Source: Manihot esculenta
Lineage: Eukaryota; Streptophyta; Magnoliopsida; Malpighiales; Euphorbiaceae
Assembly (NCBI RefSeq): GCF_001659605.2
Contig: NC_035164.2
Location: 17,888,000-17,951,999, forward strand
Length of the DNA: 64,000 bases
Direction: 5' to 3'
In this document: positions 10,041 to 22,686 of the stretch, piece by piece
Numbering within the stretch: position 1 is the stretch's first letter
How the letters are laid out: each line of letters begins with the position of its first letter
Position numbers and translations under genes: made by a program
Notes under the pieces: model-generated
What the model saw: the letters and a program-made list of their open reading frames with translations, nothing else
What the model was told of the DNA's origin: nothing
The model's database searches: none

Positions 10041-12102
10041 CTATGGAATAGGTAGCGGGTTAAGCATTCCAGCCGACTTCTGATGTTCCAGCTTCACCCT
10101 TTGACACACTTCGCAGGCTGACACAAACTGTGCCACTTCTTTCTTCATCGCTGGCCACCAATAAACTTTCTTCATATCTTGATACATCTTGGTGGCTCCG
10201 GGGTGAACGCTGTATCTTGCATTATGAGCCTCTCTCATAATGTCTCCTTTTAGCCCTATGTCATCTGGTACACACAATCGACTCCCATAGTGGAGGATCC
10301 CCTTACTGTCAAATCTGAACTCACTGTCCTTGCCTGACTGAACAGTCCTGGCAATCTTCACTAATTCTGGGTCCTCATGCTGTTTCTGAGCCACTTGCTC
10401 CAGAAACACAGGTGTCACTCTCATCTGGGCCACTAAAGCACCTGTACCAGACAACTCCAACTGTAGACCTTCATCAATGAGCTTGTAAAACTCCTTCACC
10501 ACTGGTCTCCTCTTTGTCGTGATGTGGGATAAACTGCCTAGTGACTTCCGGCTTAGGGCGTCTGCCACGACATTCGCCTTACCCGGATGATACTGAATCT
10601 TGCAATCATAGTCACTCAGCAGCTCTACCCACCTTCTCTGTCTCAAGTTCAAATCTCTTTGACTCAGGATGTACTGCAGGCTCTTATGATCTGTAAAGAT
10701 CTCACATTTTACCCCATAGAGGTAGTGCCTCCACATCTTAAGCGCAAAGATTACTGCTGCCATCTCTAGGTCATGTGTGGGGTAATTTAACTCGTGCTTC
10801 TTCAGCTGTCTAGAAGCATAAGCAATCACCCTCTCATTCTGCATTAGTACACAACCCAGTCCCACACGGGACGCATCACAAAAGACTATAAAGTCTTCCT
10901 CACTAGATGGCAGAGCTAACACTGGTGCTGAAGTCAACTTCTTCTTAAGCTCTTCAAAACTCTCTTCGCACTGGTCGGTCCACACAAACTTTTGATTCTT
11001 CCTGGTTAACCTGGTCAGAGGAGCTGCAATCTTTGAGAAGTCCTGAACGAACCTCCTGTAGTAACCTGCTAAACCCAAGAAACTCCTGATCTCTGTCACT
11101 GTAGTGGGTCTAGGCCAGTTAGCTACAATTTCCACTTTCTTGGGGTCCACCTCTATCCCATTTTCTGACACTACATGCCCCAAGAACGAAATGTTCCTCA
11201 GCCAGAACTTACACTTAGAGAACTTGGCATACAAGCCATGTTCCCTTAAGGTCTGCAGAACCAACCTCAGATGATGGGCATGCTCCTCTGCATTCCTGGA
11301 ATACACCAAGATATCATCTATGAAGACAATAATGAAGTGATCCAGGTACTGGCTAAACACTCTGTTCATGAGATCCATGAATGCTGCAGGGGCGTTGGTT
11401 AACCCGAACGACATTACAAGGAACTCAAAATGCCCATATCTAGTTCTGAAGGCTGTCTTCAGCACATCCTCCTCCCTTATCCTTAGCTGATGGTACCCCG
11501 ATCTCAGATCTATTTTGGAGTAACAACCTGCTCCGGCTAGCTGGTCAAATAGATCGTCGATCCTAGGCAATGGGTACTTATTCTTAGTAGTGACTTTGTT
11601 CAACTGCCTGTAGTCGATACAAAGTCTAAGGGATCCATCCTTCTTTCTCACAAACAAAACTGGTGCACCCAAAGGTGAGGTGCTCGGTCGGATGAAGCCC
11701 TTTTCTACTAGCTCTTGCAACTGTTCTTTCAATTCCTTCAACTCAGCTGGAGCCATCCTGTAGGGAGGGATAGAGATCGGTCGGGTTCCAGGCATCAGTT
11801 CTATCTCGAATTCTATCTCCCTAGCAGGTGGTAAACCTGGCAGCTCGTCTGGGAAGACGTCTAGAAACTCTCTAACCACTAGCACCAAGGCGGGCTCTCT
11901 AACCTGACTGGTAAGCTCTCTCACATGAGCCAAATACCCCTGACATCCCTTCCTAAGCAACCTACGAGCCTGAAGAGCTGATATCAGACCTCTAGGTGTA
12001 CCCCTCCTGTCTCCCCTGAAGACAACCTCTGACCCATCATGACCTCTGAACCGAACTACCTTGTCTCTGCAGTCCAAGGTAGCACCATGGGTAGATAACC
12101 AG
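10041..12102 (-). pseudogene. Reverse transcriptase, RNase H and integrase zinc domain of element C
   Basis: A long open stretch of 678 codons holds RT with LCIDYRQLN and the catalytic FIDD box. RNase H follows, with FCDAS, DLEMAA, FTDHKSL and VVADALSRK. Last comes the integrase zinc domain with HX6H and CEVC. RT would copy the genomic RNA and RNase H would remove it. The upstream end is cut by solo LTR D at 12103, so the frame no longer joins gag-protease. Relative to element E, RT differs only at scattered residues (for example MSFGLTN for MPFGLTN), which fits a moderately old copy. Confidence 0.93.
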
Positions 12103-13722
12103 TGTAACGACCCGGAAATCGGACCGCTACCGGCGCTAGGATCCAGATCGGCTTAAGGCCGCCGGGACCCGTAGCAAGCCTGACATGTAACCTGTAAACC
12201 TGTATAATCCCATACATGATCAATAACATACATAAAAATTAAAACTTTTCTTTCCAAATACATCAACCAAACTCAACCTGTGCATATACATTAACATAAC
12301 ATTGATCCCTCTGTGGGATCTCATCAGTGCCCCCAATGGGTGACATAACATATATTGAGTTGGTTTACATAAACATCATAAAAGTCTCTAAGATCATGTA
12401 ATAAAAGGGATAACAACAATCTATAGTCAAGCACGCCTCTAACATCCATAAACATCACCTTATTACATATCTATACTGATTAAGACATTACATTACAATT
12501 TGATCATGTCCATTGCTAGCTATTACATAAACATGACTTCTTTACTCTATCCGGACTCCTGCTCTATACTGTACCTGCAAGCCTGGGGGTAAAGGGTGAG
12601 GGGTGAGCTAAAAGCCCAGTGAGCAGAACTATAAAACATATTAACACTATGCTCTATGAAATGCATCATAACACAGACAATTCACATAAGGGTTGGGTGA
12701 ACTTGTCACCAATTAGTCCAAGCTAACTCTGTGCCAGGCCGTAGCATGGGGTCCTGGTCTTCCTGTCATAACATACATTACTTACCATTGCCCCAGGGCC
12801 TCCTCTGGGCTCCTGGTCTTCGAGTCCCATAACCGTGCCAGGCCGTAGAATGGGGTCCTGGTCTTTCCTTACTCTGTGCCAGGCCGTAGAATGGGGTCTT
12901 GGTCTTCCTGTCATGGACTAATTGGGTCATCCAATATTCACCCACATCAACAACAATCGATGCAATGCGGCATATTCGTGAAAACTAATGCAATCATCCT
13001 ATTGCGTAATCATGATGCATGAAACATGATAAAACATTTAATTTCTCAATTTAAAAGATTAAGTTTAGTTCCACTCACCTCTGGCTGACTCTGACAGCAC
13101 CGAAGCAGCTGGACTCACTGCTGGGGTCCTCGGTTCCTCGGGTCCGAACCTACACAGGTGAACTCAAATGAGGGACCAAACACACCTGAACATAACTATA
13201 AACTACTCCCCAAAAACCCCCTAAAACATCATGAAACAACCATAGAAAAACATGCAAAGGAGGCCTGGACAGGGCACTTTCGGCGGCAGATTCGGCGGCC
13301 GAAAGTCCCTCCAGAGCCGAAAGTCAGGCAGGTTCGGCAGCACCTTCGGCTAAGGGACCCTTTTATAGTGGCTGGCCAGGCCACGTTCGGGGGCCGAACG
13401 TGCCTCCGCATGCATGCCATGTTCGGCGGCCGAACTTGAGGTTCGGCGGTCGAACCTGGACTTCCTCACTTATGCCTTCGGGGGCATAAGGCACACCCGA
13501 AATGCCTGTATGTTCGGCGGCCGAACTTGAGTTTCGGCGGCCGAACCTGAGTTTTCCTCCAAGGTTCTTTTCATGCAAAAACTCATTCCCTTTTTACTTA
13601 AAACCATAAAACACATTAAAACATTTTATGAGAACACAGTTTTACCCTTCTAGAGGTCTCCGACATCCGAGATTCCACCGGACGGTAGGAATTCCGATAC
13701 CGGAGTCTAGCCGGGTATTACA
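12103..13722 (-). repeat. Chromovirus solo LTR D inside element C
   Basis: A single LTR (TGTAACGACCCGG to GGGTATTACA on the plus strand) is bounded by a perfect duplication ACCAG at 12098-12102 and 13723-13727. It is 1620 bp instead of about 2.3 kb. At 13345-13350 the sequence jumps from the downstream palindrome array straight to the TATA region, with TTCGGC at the joint. A four-unit tandem repeat lies at 12731-12909. A solo LTR normally arises by LTR-LTR recombination. Confidence 0.93.
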
Positions 13723-15592
13723 ACCAGTCCATCCCTAAAATGACGTAGAAATCTGTCAAGTCTAGAACCACAAGGTCGGCGGAAAGGCATCTCCCCTCAA
13801 CAAAGACTGGACTGCACTGGCAGACTGACTCTGCCACTGATGGATCACACTTGGGTCCACTGACCCAGAGAGTACACTCTAACCCAAAGATCATCAGACC
13901 CAACCTCTCGACGGATCTCGGAGCAATAAAAGAATGAGATGCACCAGGGTCCATCAAGGCATACACATCTGAACAACCAATGACTAAGTTACCTGTCACC
14001 ACGGTGTTAGATGCATCTGCCTCCTGCTGAGTCATCGTGAAGATCCGTGCTGGAGCTGACGGACCTTCGCCTCTGAAACCCACTGAAGAAGAGGTTGCCC
14101 CTCTCCCTCTACCTCTGCCACTGGCCTGAGTCACGACTGGAGCTGCTGGCTGAGCCACACTGCCAGAAGCTGTCTGCTGAGACTGTACTCCAAAAGCTGC
14201 CCTAGGACACTCCCGAGCCATGTGTCCTTCTTGCCCGCATCTGAAGCAGGCTGCTGTCCCAGCCCGGCAAACTCCCCTGTGTGGCCTACTACACTTTGCA
14301 AAAACTGCATTATCCGCACCAGAGCTCGAGCCACTCCCTAGTCCCAAACTGGACTTGACCTTGTTCCAAAACTTGTTCTTCTTCGACTTCTTGGTGGTAC
14401 TGCTCCACCTCTTGCTACCTGAAGCTGTTGCACTAAAAGAAGAAGAGCCTGGGGTCTTAGAACCAGAAGGCTGTGCCACTGACTGCTTAACTGTCCCTTG
14501 AACGATGGCACTGGCCTCCATTTTCCGGGCCATATCCACTATGGCATGGAAGCTCTCCCTATCTGCTGACTGGATCAAGGAGGAATATCTGGAGTGGAGT
14601 TTCATGATATACCTCCTTGACCTTTTCTGGTTTGAGTCAAGGTTTTGCCCTGCAAATGGCAACAGCTCCAAGAATCTGTCTGTGAACTCCTCTACACTCA
14701 TCTCATCAGTCTGCCTCAACTGCTCAAACTCTACCATCTTCAGCTCCCTTGAACTATCTGGGAAAGCCCATCCTGCAAACTCGTTTTCAAACTCTTCCCA
14801 AGACATGCTGTCCACTCTCGGGTTCACATAATTCTTGAACCACTCTCATGCCTTCTTGCACTTAAGCGTGAACACAGCCATCTGAATGGCTCTACTGTCA
14901 TCAGCCCCAATCTCATCTGTGATCACCTTAACCCTTTCAAGATACACAAATGGGTCATCCCCTTTTTCATACTGAGGAGCACCCAGTTTCATGTAGTCAG
15001 TCATCTTGACCTTGCTCCCACTGGCTGAGCTAGGTCTAGAAAGTTGAGTAACTGGGGCTGCTGGTTCTATAGGTGGTGGAGGTGGTGCAACATTTTCTGA
15101 GGTAGGGTTTGCTGGATTTAGATAGTAAGGTGGGGGTGGATACATTGGGTATTATGAATATGGTGGGTAGTAGGGTGGGTAAGGCATCTGTGTGGGATAA
15201 GGGGTGAAGCTAGGGTAATCCGATGTACCTCCCATCAAATGCCCGGGATTTTGTGAGAAGTGTGGGTAGTGGGGTGGCTGAACAAATCCCGAGGCCTGAG
15301 TGCCTTCTTGGGACTCTCCCATTCCCTCTTCTGACATGCTAACTCCCAGACTGCCATCCCTCCTCTGCTCTACATCCATATCATCCCCCATGTCTTCTGA
15401 CATTCCTCCCTGAATTGTTCCCCTCACTGATCTGCTCCTACCCAGATCCAGAGACCTTCTAGGGTCTCTTACTGCTCTTTCTCTATTAGACCTACTAGAC
15501 ATTGCCCTAGGCAATGTAGGAGGACGGGCGCTCATGCCCTCATCCTCAGGTGGCACTCCAGTCAATCGTGCGGATCGACGAGTTCCTCTCAT
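13723..15592 (-). pseudogene. Gag and protease of element C
   Basis: The likely start is the ATG at 15590-15592 ([12 protein letters not shown]), 8 nt after a strong splice-acceptor-like CTTTCAG. Gag has the retrotransposon gag domain ([20 protein letters not shown]) and a CCHC zinc knuckle, [14 protein letters not shown]. The upstream knuckle-like CX2C of element E has lost its first Cys. The protease active-site region reads [11 protein letters not shown] and the domain ends at ILGMDWL, where solo LTR D interrupts. A TAA near 15146 replaces Gln and a TGA near 14843 replaces Arg (a CpG-type change). Gag would form the particle and the protease would process the polyprotein. Confidence 0.9.
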
Positions 15593-15837
15593 CCTGTTTT
15601 CTGAAAGGCAGCACATAACAAGCAAACATTAGCATCATATGGTCCATGTGGGCACACATGAACCCTCATCACATACATCACATATCATTAATGCACATGC
15701 ATATAATCATGGCATTTCACATCATCATGCAAGACAGGACTCCACATCCTATCCTAGTGGACATGATCTTCCTATTGTGCTTGACCTTCTATAACATCTA
15801 TGAGCCCAACACTCTAGGTCCGACCATATGAACATAG
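15593..15837 (-). other. Untranslated leader of element C
   Basis: A short stretch between the primer site and the gag ATG with no reading frame of note. It ends in CTGCCTTTCAG, 8 nt before the ATG. It is homologous to 40424-40678 in element E. Confidence 0.7.
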
Positions 15838-15850
15838 GGCTCTGATACCA
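15838..15850 (-). other. Primer binding site of element C (initiator Met tRNA type)
   Basis: The minus strand reads TGGTATCAGAGCC, three bases inside the 5' LTR. This is the usual complement to the 3' end of plant initiator methionine tRNA. Confidence 0.9.
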
Positions 15851-15853
15851 TTC

Positions 15854-18163
15854 TATAACGACCCAAAAATCGGACCGCTACCGGCGCTAGGATCCGAGTC
15901 GACTTAAGGTCGCCGGGACTCGTAGCAAGCCTAACATGCATCCTGTGAACCTGATTAATCCCATACATGATCAACAACATACATAAAAATTAAAACTTTT
16001 CTTTCATACATTCTCTCATACACCAACTCAACCTGTGCATGCACTGAACATAAACATAATCATAAACATTGGCCCCTCTGTGGGACCTCATCAACGCCCC
16101 CAATGGGTGGCAAAACATGTGTTGAGTTGGTTTACATAAGCATTACAAAACATCTAAGATCATGTATTAAAAGGGATACCATACACATAGGGTCAAGCAC
16201 AATCTCTAATCCTCAATGTCATTACATTACATAACTATTCACACTCTACATCATAATACAATTTGTCATGTCCACATTCTAGCTATTAAATACACAAGAC
16301 TTCATTACTCTTGCTGACCTCCTGGTCTACCCTGTACCTGTAAGCCTGGGGGTTAAGGGAGAGGGGTGAGCTACAAGAGCCCAGTGAGCAGAATAATAAA
16401 ACATTTAAAATATATGATAACATGAAATGCATCACATCACAGCTAATCACATCAAGGATGAATTTGTCACCAATAGTCCCCTACATGGTCCAACTGTGCC
16501 AGGGGCGTAGAATGGGCCTCACTGGTCTTTCTCTTTCATAATCATAACATAGCATAACATAACATTCCAACTGTGCCAGGGGCGTAGAATGGGTCTCACT
16601 GGTCTTTCTCTTACATGGTGCCAGGGGCGTAGAATGGGCCTCACTGGTCTTCCGTACCGTATCATCATCATATCATAACATAGGAGGACTAAAGGATCAT
16701 TCAACATTCATCCGCATCAACAACATATTATGCAATGCAACATATTCGTGAGTTCTAATGCAAGCACCCTATTATATCTCATGGCATTCATGATGCGTGA
16801 ATCATGCTAAAACTGATTTATTTATTTAAAAGCATAAGAGTTATTCCACTCACCTCTGGCTAGCTCTGATAGACACAAAAGCAGCTGAACTCACTGCTGG
16901 GGTCCTCGGTTCCTCGAGTCCGAACCTACATAGGTGGACTCAAATGAGGGACCAAACATACATGAACATAACTCTAAAGATACTCCCCAAAAACCCCTTA
17001 GAACATCATGAAACAACCATAGAAAAACCTGCAAAAGAGGGCTGGACAGGGCACTTTCGGCGGCAGGTTCGGCGGCCGAAAGTCCCTCCAGAGCTGAAAG
17101 TCAGGCAGGTTCGGCGGCACCTTCGGCGGCCGAAACTCCCAGACAGAGGTGAAACTCATGCATGTTCGGCGGCACTTTCGGCGGCTGAAACTCCCAGACA
17201 GAGACGAAAGTCTCCTTTCGGGGGCAAGCTTCGGCAGCCGAAGGCTGCTTCCATAAGCATGTTCGGCGGCCGAAAGTTCCTTCGGCTGCCGAACCTGGTT
17301 TCTCCCTTAGTGGCAGAAACTCAGCTCTTCTATGCATATTTGCCTCCAAAACTTCCAATCATGCATAAACCTATTCTACAACACACATACACAAGCATAC
17401 CAGCTCCTAGGGGCTTCAAACTACTTAAACCCCATCTACAACACATCAAACATGCATTTGCAAAACACATTGTTCATAAACACATATTAAACCCATAAAC
17501 CTAACCATAAGCTAAACATGCATTCTACCCCATAGATCTTCATAAAACTTACTTAAAACATGCAATGAGCTTAAGATCGGCTCTTACCTCTTGAAGATCG
17601 AGAGAGAGACGACCTAATCTTGGAGATGGGAGATTTTCAACTTCCTTGGGTCTCCAAGCTCAAAACTTGCTCAAAACTTGAAAATCTTCAAAACAAGATG
17701 AAAACTTGTGAAAATCGTGAAAGATTTGAAGGAAGAACTCAAAGATTGGTGAGGGACGGCAGAGAGCTCACCTTGGCCGACAATGGGGAGAAAAGCTCGC
17801 CCATTTCGGCTAAGGGACCCTTTTATAGTGGCTGGCCAGGCCACGTTCGGGGGCCGAACGTGCCTCCGCATGCATGCCATGTTCGGCGGCCGAACTTGAG
17901 GTTCGGCGGCCGAACCTGGACTTCCCTCACTTATGCCTTCGGGCGCCTAAGGCACACCCGAAATGCATGCATGTTCGGCGGCCGAACCTGGGTTTTCCTC
18001 CAAGGTTATTTTCATGCAAAAACTCATTTCCTTTTTACTTAAAAGCATCAAATACATTAAAACATCTTATGAAAACATGGTTTTACCCTTCTAGAGGTCT
18101 CCGACATCCGAGATTCCACCGGACGGTAGGAATTCCGATACCGGAGTCTAGCCGGGTATTACA
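15854..18163 (-). repeat. 5' LTR of chromovirus C
   Basis: It is 2310 bp, homologous to 6581-8875. Its inner end is mutated (TATAACG for TGTAACG). It contains a tandem repeat at about 16495-16651, palindrome arrays and a TATA box at 17821-17827. Relative to its partner it has an extra copy of a short CAGAC...palindrome unit around 17143-17204 and lacks two palindromes near 17970-17990. Repeat gain or loss is thus the main structural difference between the two LTRs. Confidence 0.92.
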
Positions 18164-18425
18164 GGGCCTATTGCCAATTAATGTGAGTCTATTAGGTCAC
18201 ACACAAAAGAACGTTGTTGATGTGCTATGACATATTAATAGGCTAAAAGCCCAAAGCCCATTAATATAATTAATAGTAATAAAGTGTTATTATTATTAAT
18301 TATTTATTATTATGAGATAATAATATTTAAAAGATCTGCAGTCTATCTGTAACTGTTACAGATAAAGGACTCTATCACATAAGATATTTGAGTATCTGTG
18401 AGATTATGATAGTGGGTTATGAACA

Positions 18426-18450
18426 CAACTCCTTTTAGGAAAAGGAGTTG
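18426..18450 (+). promoter_or_regulatory. Perfect inverted repeat upstream of the copia TATA box
   Basis: Arms CAACTCCTTTT and AAAAGGAGTTG surround AGG, 25 bp upstream of TATAAAT (18475-18481). The same arrangement is intact in the 3' LTR (27036-27060, TATA 27085-27091). It is a candidate U3 control element. Confidence 0.75.
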
Positions 18451-18474
18451 TGGGAAAAACAAAAGACTGAAACA

Positions 18475-18481
18475 TATAAAT
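18475..18481 (+). promoter_or_regulatory. Copia LTR TATA box
   Basis: TATAAAT in the context ACATATAAATACTCC, late in the LTR, so U3 is long (about 1.1 kb). Repeated at 27085-27091. Confidence 0.65.
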
Positions 18482-18813
18482 ACTCCTTCTATGAATTGTG
18501 GAAGGATGATGTAAATTTTTGAGAATAATTCAGTTTAACTATTGCAGATTGTGAAGCACATAATCTATCCATCTTTGAGAGAGCTAGCACTCTAGAAGGA
18601 TAGAAGACGTTTGTGTGGATACCATAGAGGGTGTTCGTTTGAAAAAGCAGCACCATCAGTCCGCCATTATATCTTTTAGACGAGATTAACAGGTTAGTCT
18701 CATATCCTTCTTATGAAATAAACGAAGCACTCGGATTCTGGGAATGGAAATCAGAGAAATTTTATTTTTTCACTGCGCCTTTGGGTTGCAATAATCTCGG
18801 GATTTCCCAATAG

Positions 18814-18826
18814 TAGTATCAGAGCC
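18814..18826 (+). other. Copia primer binding site
   Basis: TAGTATCAGAGCC lies one base after the LTR. It is one mismatch from the initiator-Met type TGGTATCAGAGCC. Confidence 0.85.
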
Positions 18827-20208
18827 AACCTGTACTTTTCGTTTATGTTAATTATGCCATGATTGATATTATATATGCGATATATGTTTATTAGAATGGC
18901 ATAATAATTATGGATGAATGATGGGATCATTTAGATAATTTTTATTAGAAAAATTAAATTAATAAAAAAATAATAATAAAAATCGGATGCACGATGAACA
19001 GTCATCGTGAACCCAGAAAACGCTGAGGACCAGACCATCACACATGAAGGCCACAGGCAAGCACGCGGTGGGTCCCGCCGCTGATGCATGCCTGAAGCAA
19101 TGATGGGAGGTGGTCATGTGTGTTGGCATGCAGATCGGGAAGAGCTGAGAACCTTCTCCTCAGTTTCATTCTCAATTCTCGTTGACAAAGTAGACAAAGC
19201 AGCTTGTCAGTGCTGCTACAATTTGCCATGGATGTGCAACTGTTGCTCGATCTGCGGATTGACAAGCAGCGACGAGAGCTGCGGATCAAGGAGCGGCACT
19301 GAGAGCTAAAGTATTGTGGCTGTCACAAGTTCGCAAGATGAAGCTGGTGTACATTGCAAGAGATCGCAGCCTCCTTTGTGATGTCGTCGATCTCGCGCAC
19401 AATTAGAGGCGGACGGGACATCGGCGGGGGCACAAGTGTTGTGCGTCCCTCCGATGGCTAGACTGGTTGGCCGGCTGCTGTGATGACGATGGCGGCGGCT
19501 AGGGTTTCTTCCTAAGGAAGAAGATGATGCCCTAAATTACAATTCTGCCCCTGAAAAAAAATTTAATAAGAAAATAAATTCTAAATTATTATTTTCTTTT
19601 AGTCTTTAAATCAGATTTAAATGACTATATTTTATTATTTTGTCATATATTAGTATGAGATACTATGCATGATAGTCTATATATATGTATGCATATAGGA
19701 TGCTATAATATATATATACAAGACAAAATAATTAAAATTGAAAGTTGAACCCTCATTCTAAATTTTAAGTTTTAATGTCACCCATATATTAAATATCTAT
19801 CAAGACTAAGATCACCAAAATGCAGATTTTGCCAAAGCAAAGTGCTTAGGTTATCCTAGTAAGATAGGATAAGTAATAGTTACTCATTTATTTAATTTTG
19901 GTTGGGCTTAATTAGACTATCAAAACGGTTTTGGGCCTAAGGCATTAGATGGGGTATAACATGCATTTGACATATGATGTCAACACCTCATAATTTAAGA
20001 GTTACATTAGATGTAATTGGTAAAGAGTTACCTACCTAAATAACTTAATTCTAAGCGTCATGCCAAAGCTGACTTATAATTAGGTGAAATATGGATCTTA
20101 GCCTACTAAAATATTATTATTTTTGAGGGTTATATTTTAGTGGGAGATTATTATCACCTCAATATTAATTTACTAAATTGATTATATTTGCATATTTTGT
20201 AAACAATT
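18827..20208 (+). other. Copia untranslated leader
   Basis: About 1.4 kb without a recognisable gene. It holds a perfect hairpin (CACGATGA / TCATCGTG, 18990-19009, loop ACAG). A locally GC-richer stretch at 19010-19510 is flanked by AT-rich sequence. Short frames on either strand here match nothing I know. Confidence 0.6.
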
Positions 20209-21120
20209 ATGGCTGCTAATAATAATTTCACATTATCACTGCGATCCATCCTTAAGAAGGATAAACTGAAAGAAAATGGGACTAATTTTGTTGACTGGTT
20301 TAGAAACTTGAGAATTGTTCTCAAGCAAGAGAAAAATTCCTACGTGCTTGATGAAGCTGTCCCTGAACCACCTCCTTCTGATGCTACTAATGCTGTTAAG
20401 AACAAGCATAAGAAGCATATGGATGATTCTAATGACATTGGATGTCTTATGTTGGCAACTATGTGCCCAGAACTTTAAAAGGATCTGGAGCACCTTGAGG
20501 CCTATAAGATGAGTATCCATCTCAAACAGGCTTTCCAACAGCAAGCTAGGTAGGATAGGTATGAAACCACCATTGCATTGCATGATTGCAAAATGGCTGA
20601 AGGTGAATCAGTTAGTGCTCATGTTTTGAAGATGAAAGGCTACATTGATCACCTTGCTAGGCTTGGCTATCCTCTGAGTTTAGAACTCTATACGGATCTG
20701 ATCCTACATTCCCTACCTGGCAATTTTTCTCAATTTGTCATGAACTATAACATGAACAATATGGAGAAATCCATTCCTGAGGTGCATGGGATGCTAAAGA
20801 CAGCTGAGGTAAATGTCAAGAAAAAGCCTACCCAAATTTTGAATGTCAATAAGGGTAAGTCCATGAAAAATAAGGGGAAGCCCAAGTCTAAAGGTGGTAA
20901 TGGGCCTAAGGGACGAGGCAAGCCTAAATGGCAATCCAAGGCAAAAGTTCCTAAGGAAATAGTTCCTAAGGAAGGAATCTGCTTCTATTGCAAGGAACTA
21001 GGGCATTGGAAGAGAAACTGCAAACTCTATTTGGATGAGTGTAAGAAGAAGAAGAGTAGTGAGACTACGACTTCGGGTATTTATGTTATAGATATTAATT
21101 TATCTATTTCTACTTCATAG
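20209..21120 (+). pseudogene. Copia gag
   Basis: The ATG at 20209 opens a copia-type gag: the domain with NFVDWFRNLRIVL and the UBN2-like region (KMKGYIDHLARLGYPL), then a lysine-rich stretch and a CCHC knuckle CFYCKELGHWKRNC. Stops occur at 20476-20478 and 20551-20553; both are explained by a C to T change of a Gln codon. Another stop at 21118-21120, at the junction to protease, probably replaces Trp. The frame is otherwise continuous with pol. Gag would build the cytoplasmic particle. Confidence 0.92.
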
Positions 21121-22686
21121 GTATTGGATACCGGATGTGGTTCTCACATTTGTACAAATGTGCAGGGTCTCAAAAGGAGTAGAAAACTGAAAAAGGGCGA
21201 TATGGACCTACGTGTAGGCAATGGAGTAAGAGTTGTTGCCTTAGCTGTAGGGACTTATGAACTTATGTTGTCCAATGGGCTTTTGTTAGTTTTGAACAAT
21301 TGCTTTTATGTTCCTACTTTGAGTAGGAATATTATTTCAGTTTCTGTTTTGGATGATGAAGGTTTTTCATTTCTTATTAAGAATAAGAAATGCTCCATTA
21401 ATAAAGATGGTTTGCTTTATTGTATTGCAAATTCATATGATGGCCTTTATGTCCTTAATCTAGATTATACTAGAGACAACAATATCTATAACATAACTTC
21501 TAAGAAAACTAAGCCAAATGAGTTAAGCCCAACATATTTATGGCACTGTCGTCTTAGCCATACAAATGAGAATCGCATATCTAAGCTCCATAAAGATGGT
21601 TTATTAGATTCATTTGATTTTGAATCATTTGAAAATTGTGAATCTTGTTTGCTTGGTAAGATGACAAAGGACCCTTTTACTGGACAAGGTCAAAGGGCTT
21701 CAGGCTTATTGGGCTTAATACATATAGATGTATGTGGCCCACTAAGCATTAGTGCCAGGGGAGGTTATCAGTACTTCATTACATTCACTGATGATTTCAG
21801 TAGGTGTGGCTATGTCTACCTAATGAAACATAAGCATGAATCTTTTGAAATGTTTAGAACTTTTCAAAATGAAGTACAAAATTAACTTGGTAGAACTATT
21901 AAAATGCTTCGATCTGATCGAGGTGGTGAATATTTGAGCCAAGAGTTTGATGAACATCTTAGAAATTGTGGAATCATTTCACAATTAACTCCTCCAAGAA
22001 CTACACACTGGAATGGTGTTTCTGAAAGGAGAAATCGAACTTTATTAGATATTGTTCGATCTATGATGAGTCAAACAAATCTCTCTTTATCATTTTGGGG
22101 TTATGCCTTGGAAACAACCGCATTCATTTTAAACCGAGTACCATCGAAAGCGGTTGAAAAGACACCATATGAGTTATGGACTGGCAAAATGCCCAGTTTG
22201 TCTTTTGTTAAGATTTGGGGTTGTGAGGCTTATGTGAAACGTCCAATTTCAGATAAGCTAGCTCCAAAGTCTATCAAGTGCAATTTTATGGGGTATCATA
22301 AGGAAACCAAAGGATACTATTTTTATATTCCCTCAGAGAACAAAGTGTTTGTTGCTCGAAATGGTACCTTTTTAGAAAAGGAATTTATCTCTCAGAGATT
22401 CAGTGGGAGTACAATACGACTTGAGGAAACTCAAGCACCACAAAAGAGCATTGAACCGCCAGTAGAATCGCTTCCAGAACCACAAACAGTTGTGGAAACT
22501 GAAAGGGTGACACAAGTCCCACGCAGATCTGATAGGAGACGTCATCAGCCTAAGAGATATGGATTTCTCATGACTGATAGTCGTGAACTTTTGCTTATTG
22601 ATCAAGATGAGCCTACTACCTATCAAGAGGCTGTGTCAGGTCCAGATTCCAAGAAATGGCTTTGTGCCATGAAATCTGAAATGTAA
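21121..22686 (+). pseudogene. Copia protease and integrase
   Basis: The protease has the active-site box LDTGCGSHIC. The GAG-pre-integrase motif (LWHCRLSH) follows, then the integrase core with HIDVCGPLS, SDRGGEYLS and NGVSERRNRTLLD, so the D,D-35-E residues are present. A basic tail follows (RRSDRRRHQPKRY). Internal TAA codons at 21883-21885 (Gln by homology) and 22684-22686 (probably Glu) break the frame; no frameshift is seen. Integrase before RT is the defining copia order. Confidence 0.93.

Larger units (their letters stand above)
6581..18163 (-). mobile_element. Chromovirus element C (Tekay/Del-like), inserted in the copia 5' LTR
   Basis: The LTRs are 6581-8875 (2295 bp) and 15854-18163 (2310 bp), with near-identical flanks GGGAC and GGGCC. 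The internal part reads from right to left: initiator-Met primer site, gag, protease, RT, RNase H, integrase, chromodomain, hairpin and polypurine tract. Solo LTR D splits it at the protease-RT junction. The coding frame has several stops and a frameshift, so the copy is defective. The right LTR starts TA instead of TG at 15854. Confidence 0.94.
18164..18812 (+). repeat. Copia 5' LTR, second part
   Basis: It continues the LTR broken at 6580. It includes an 11-bp inverted repeat, a TATA box and the LTR end (TTCCCAATA, mutated from CA to TA; the 3' copy ends CCAACA). Confidence 0.9.

Noticed and set aside
14220..14831. Plus-strand frames of 93 and 108 codons
   Set aside because: Antisense shadows of the gag frame of element C.
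19038..19309. Overlapping Cys/Ser-rich frames in the copia leader as a captured host gene
   Set aside because: No recognisable domain, frames on both strands, no intron or codon signal. Kept only as a compositional oddity.
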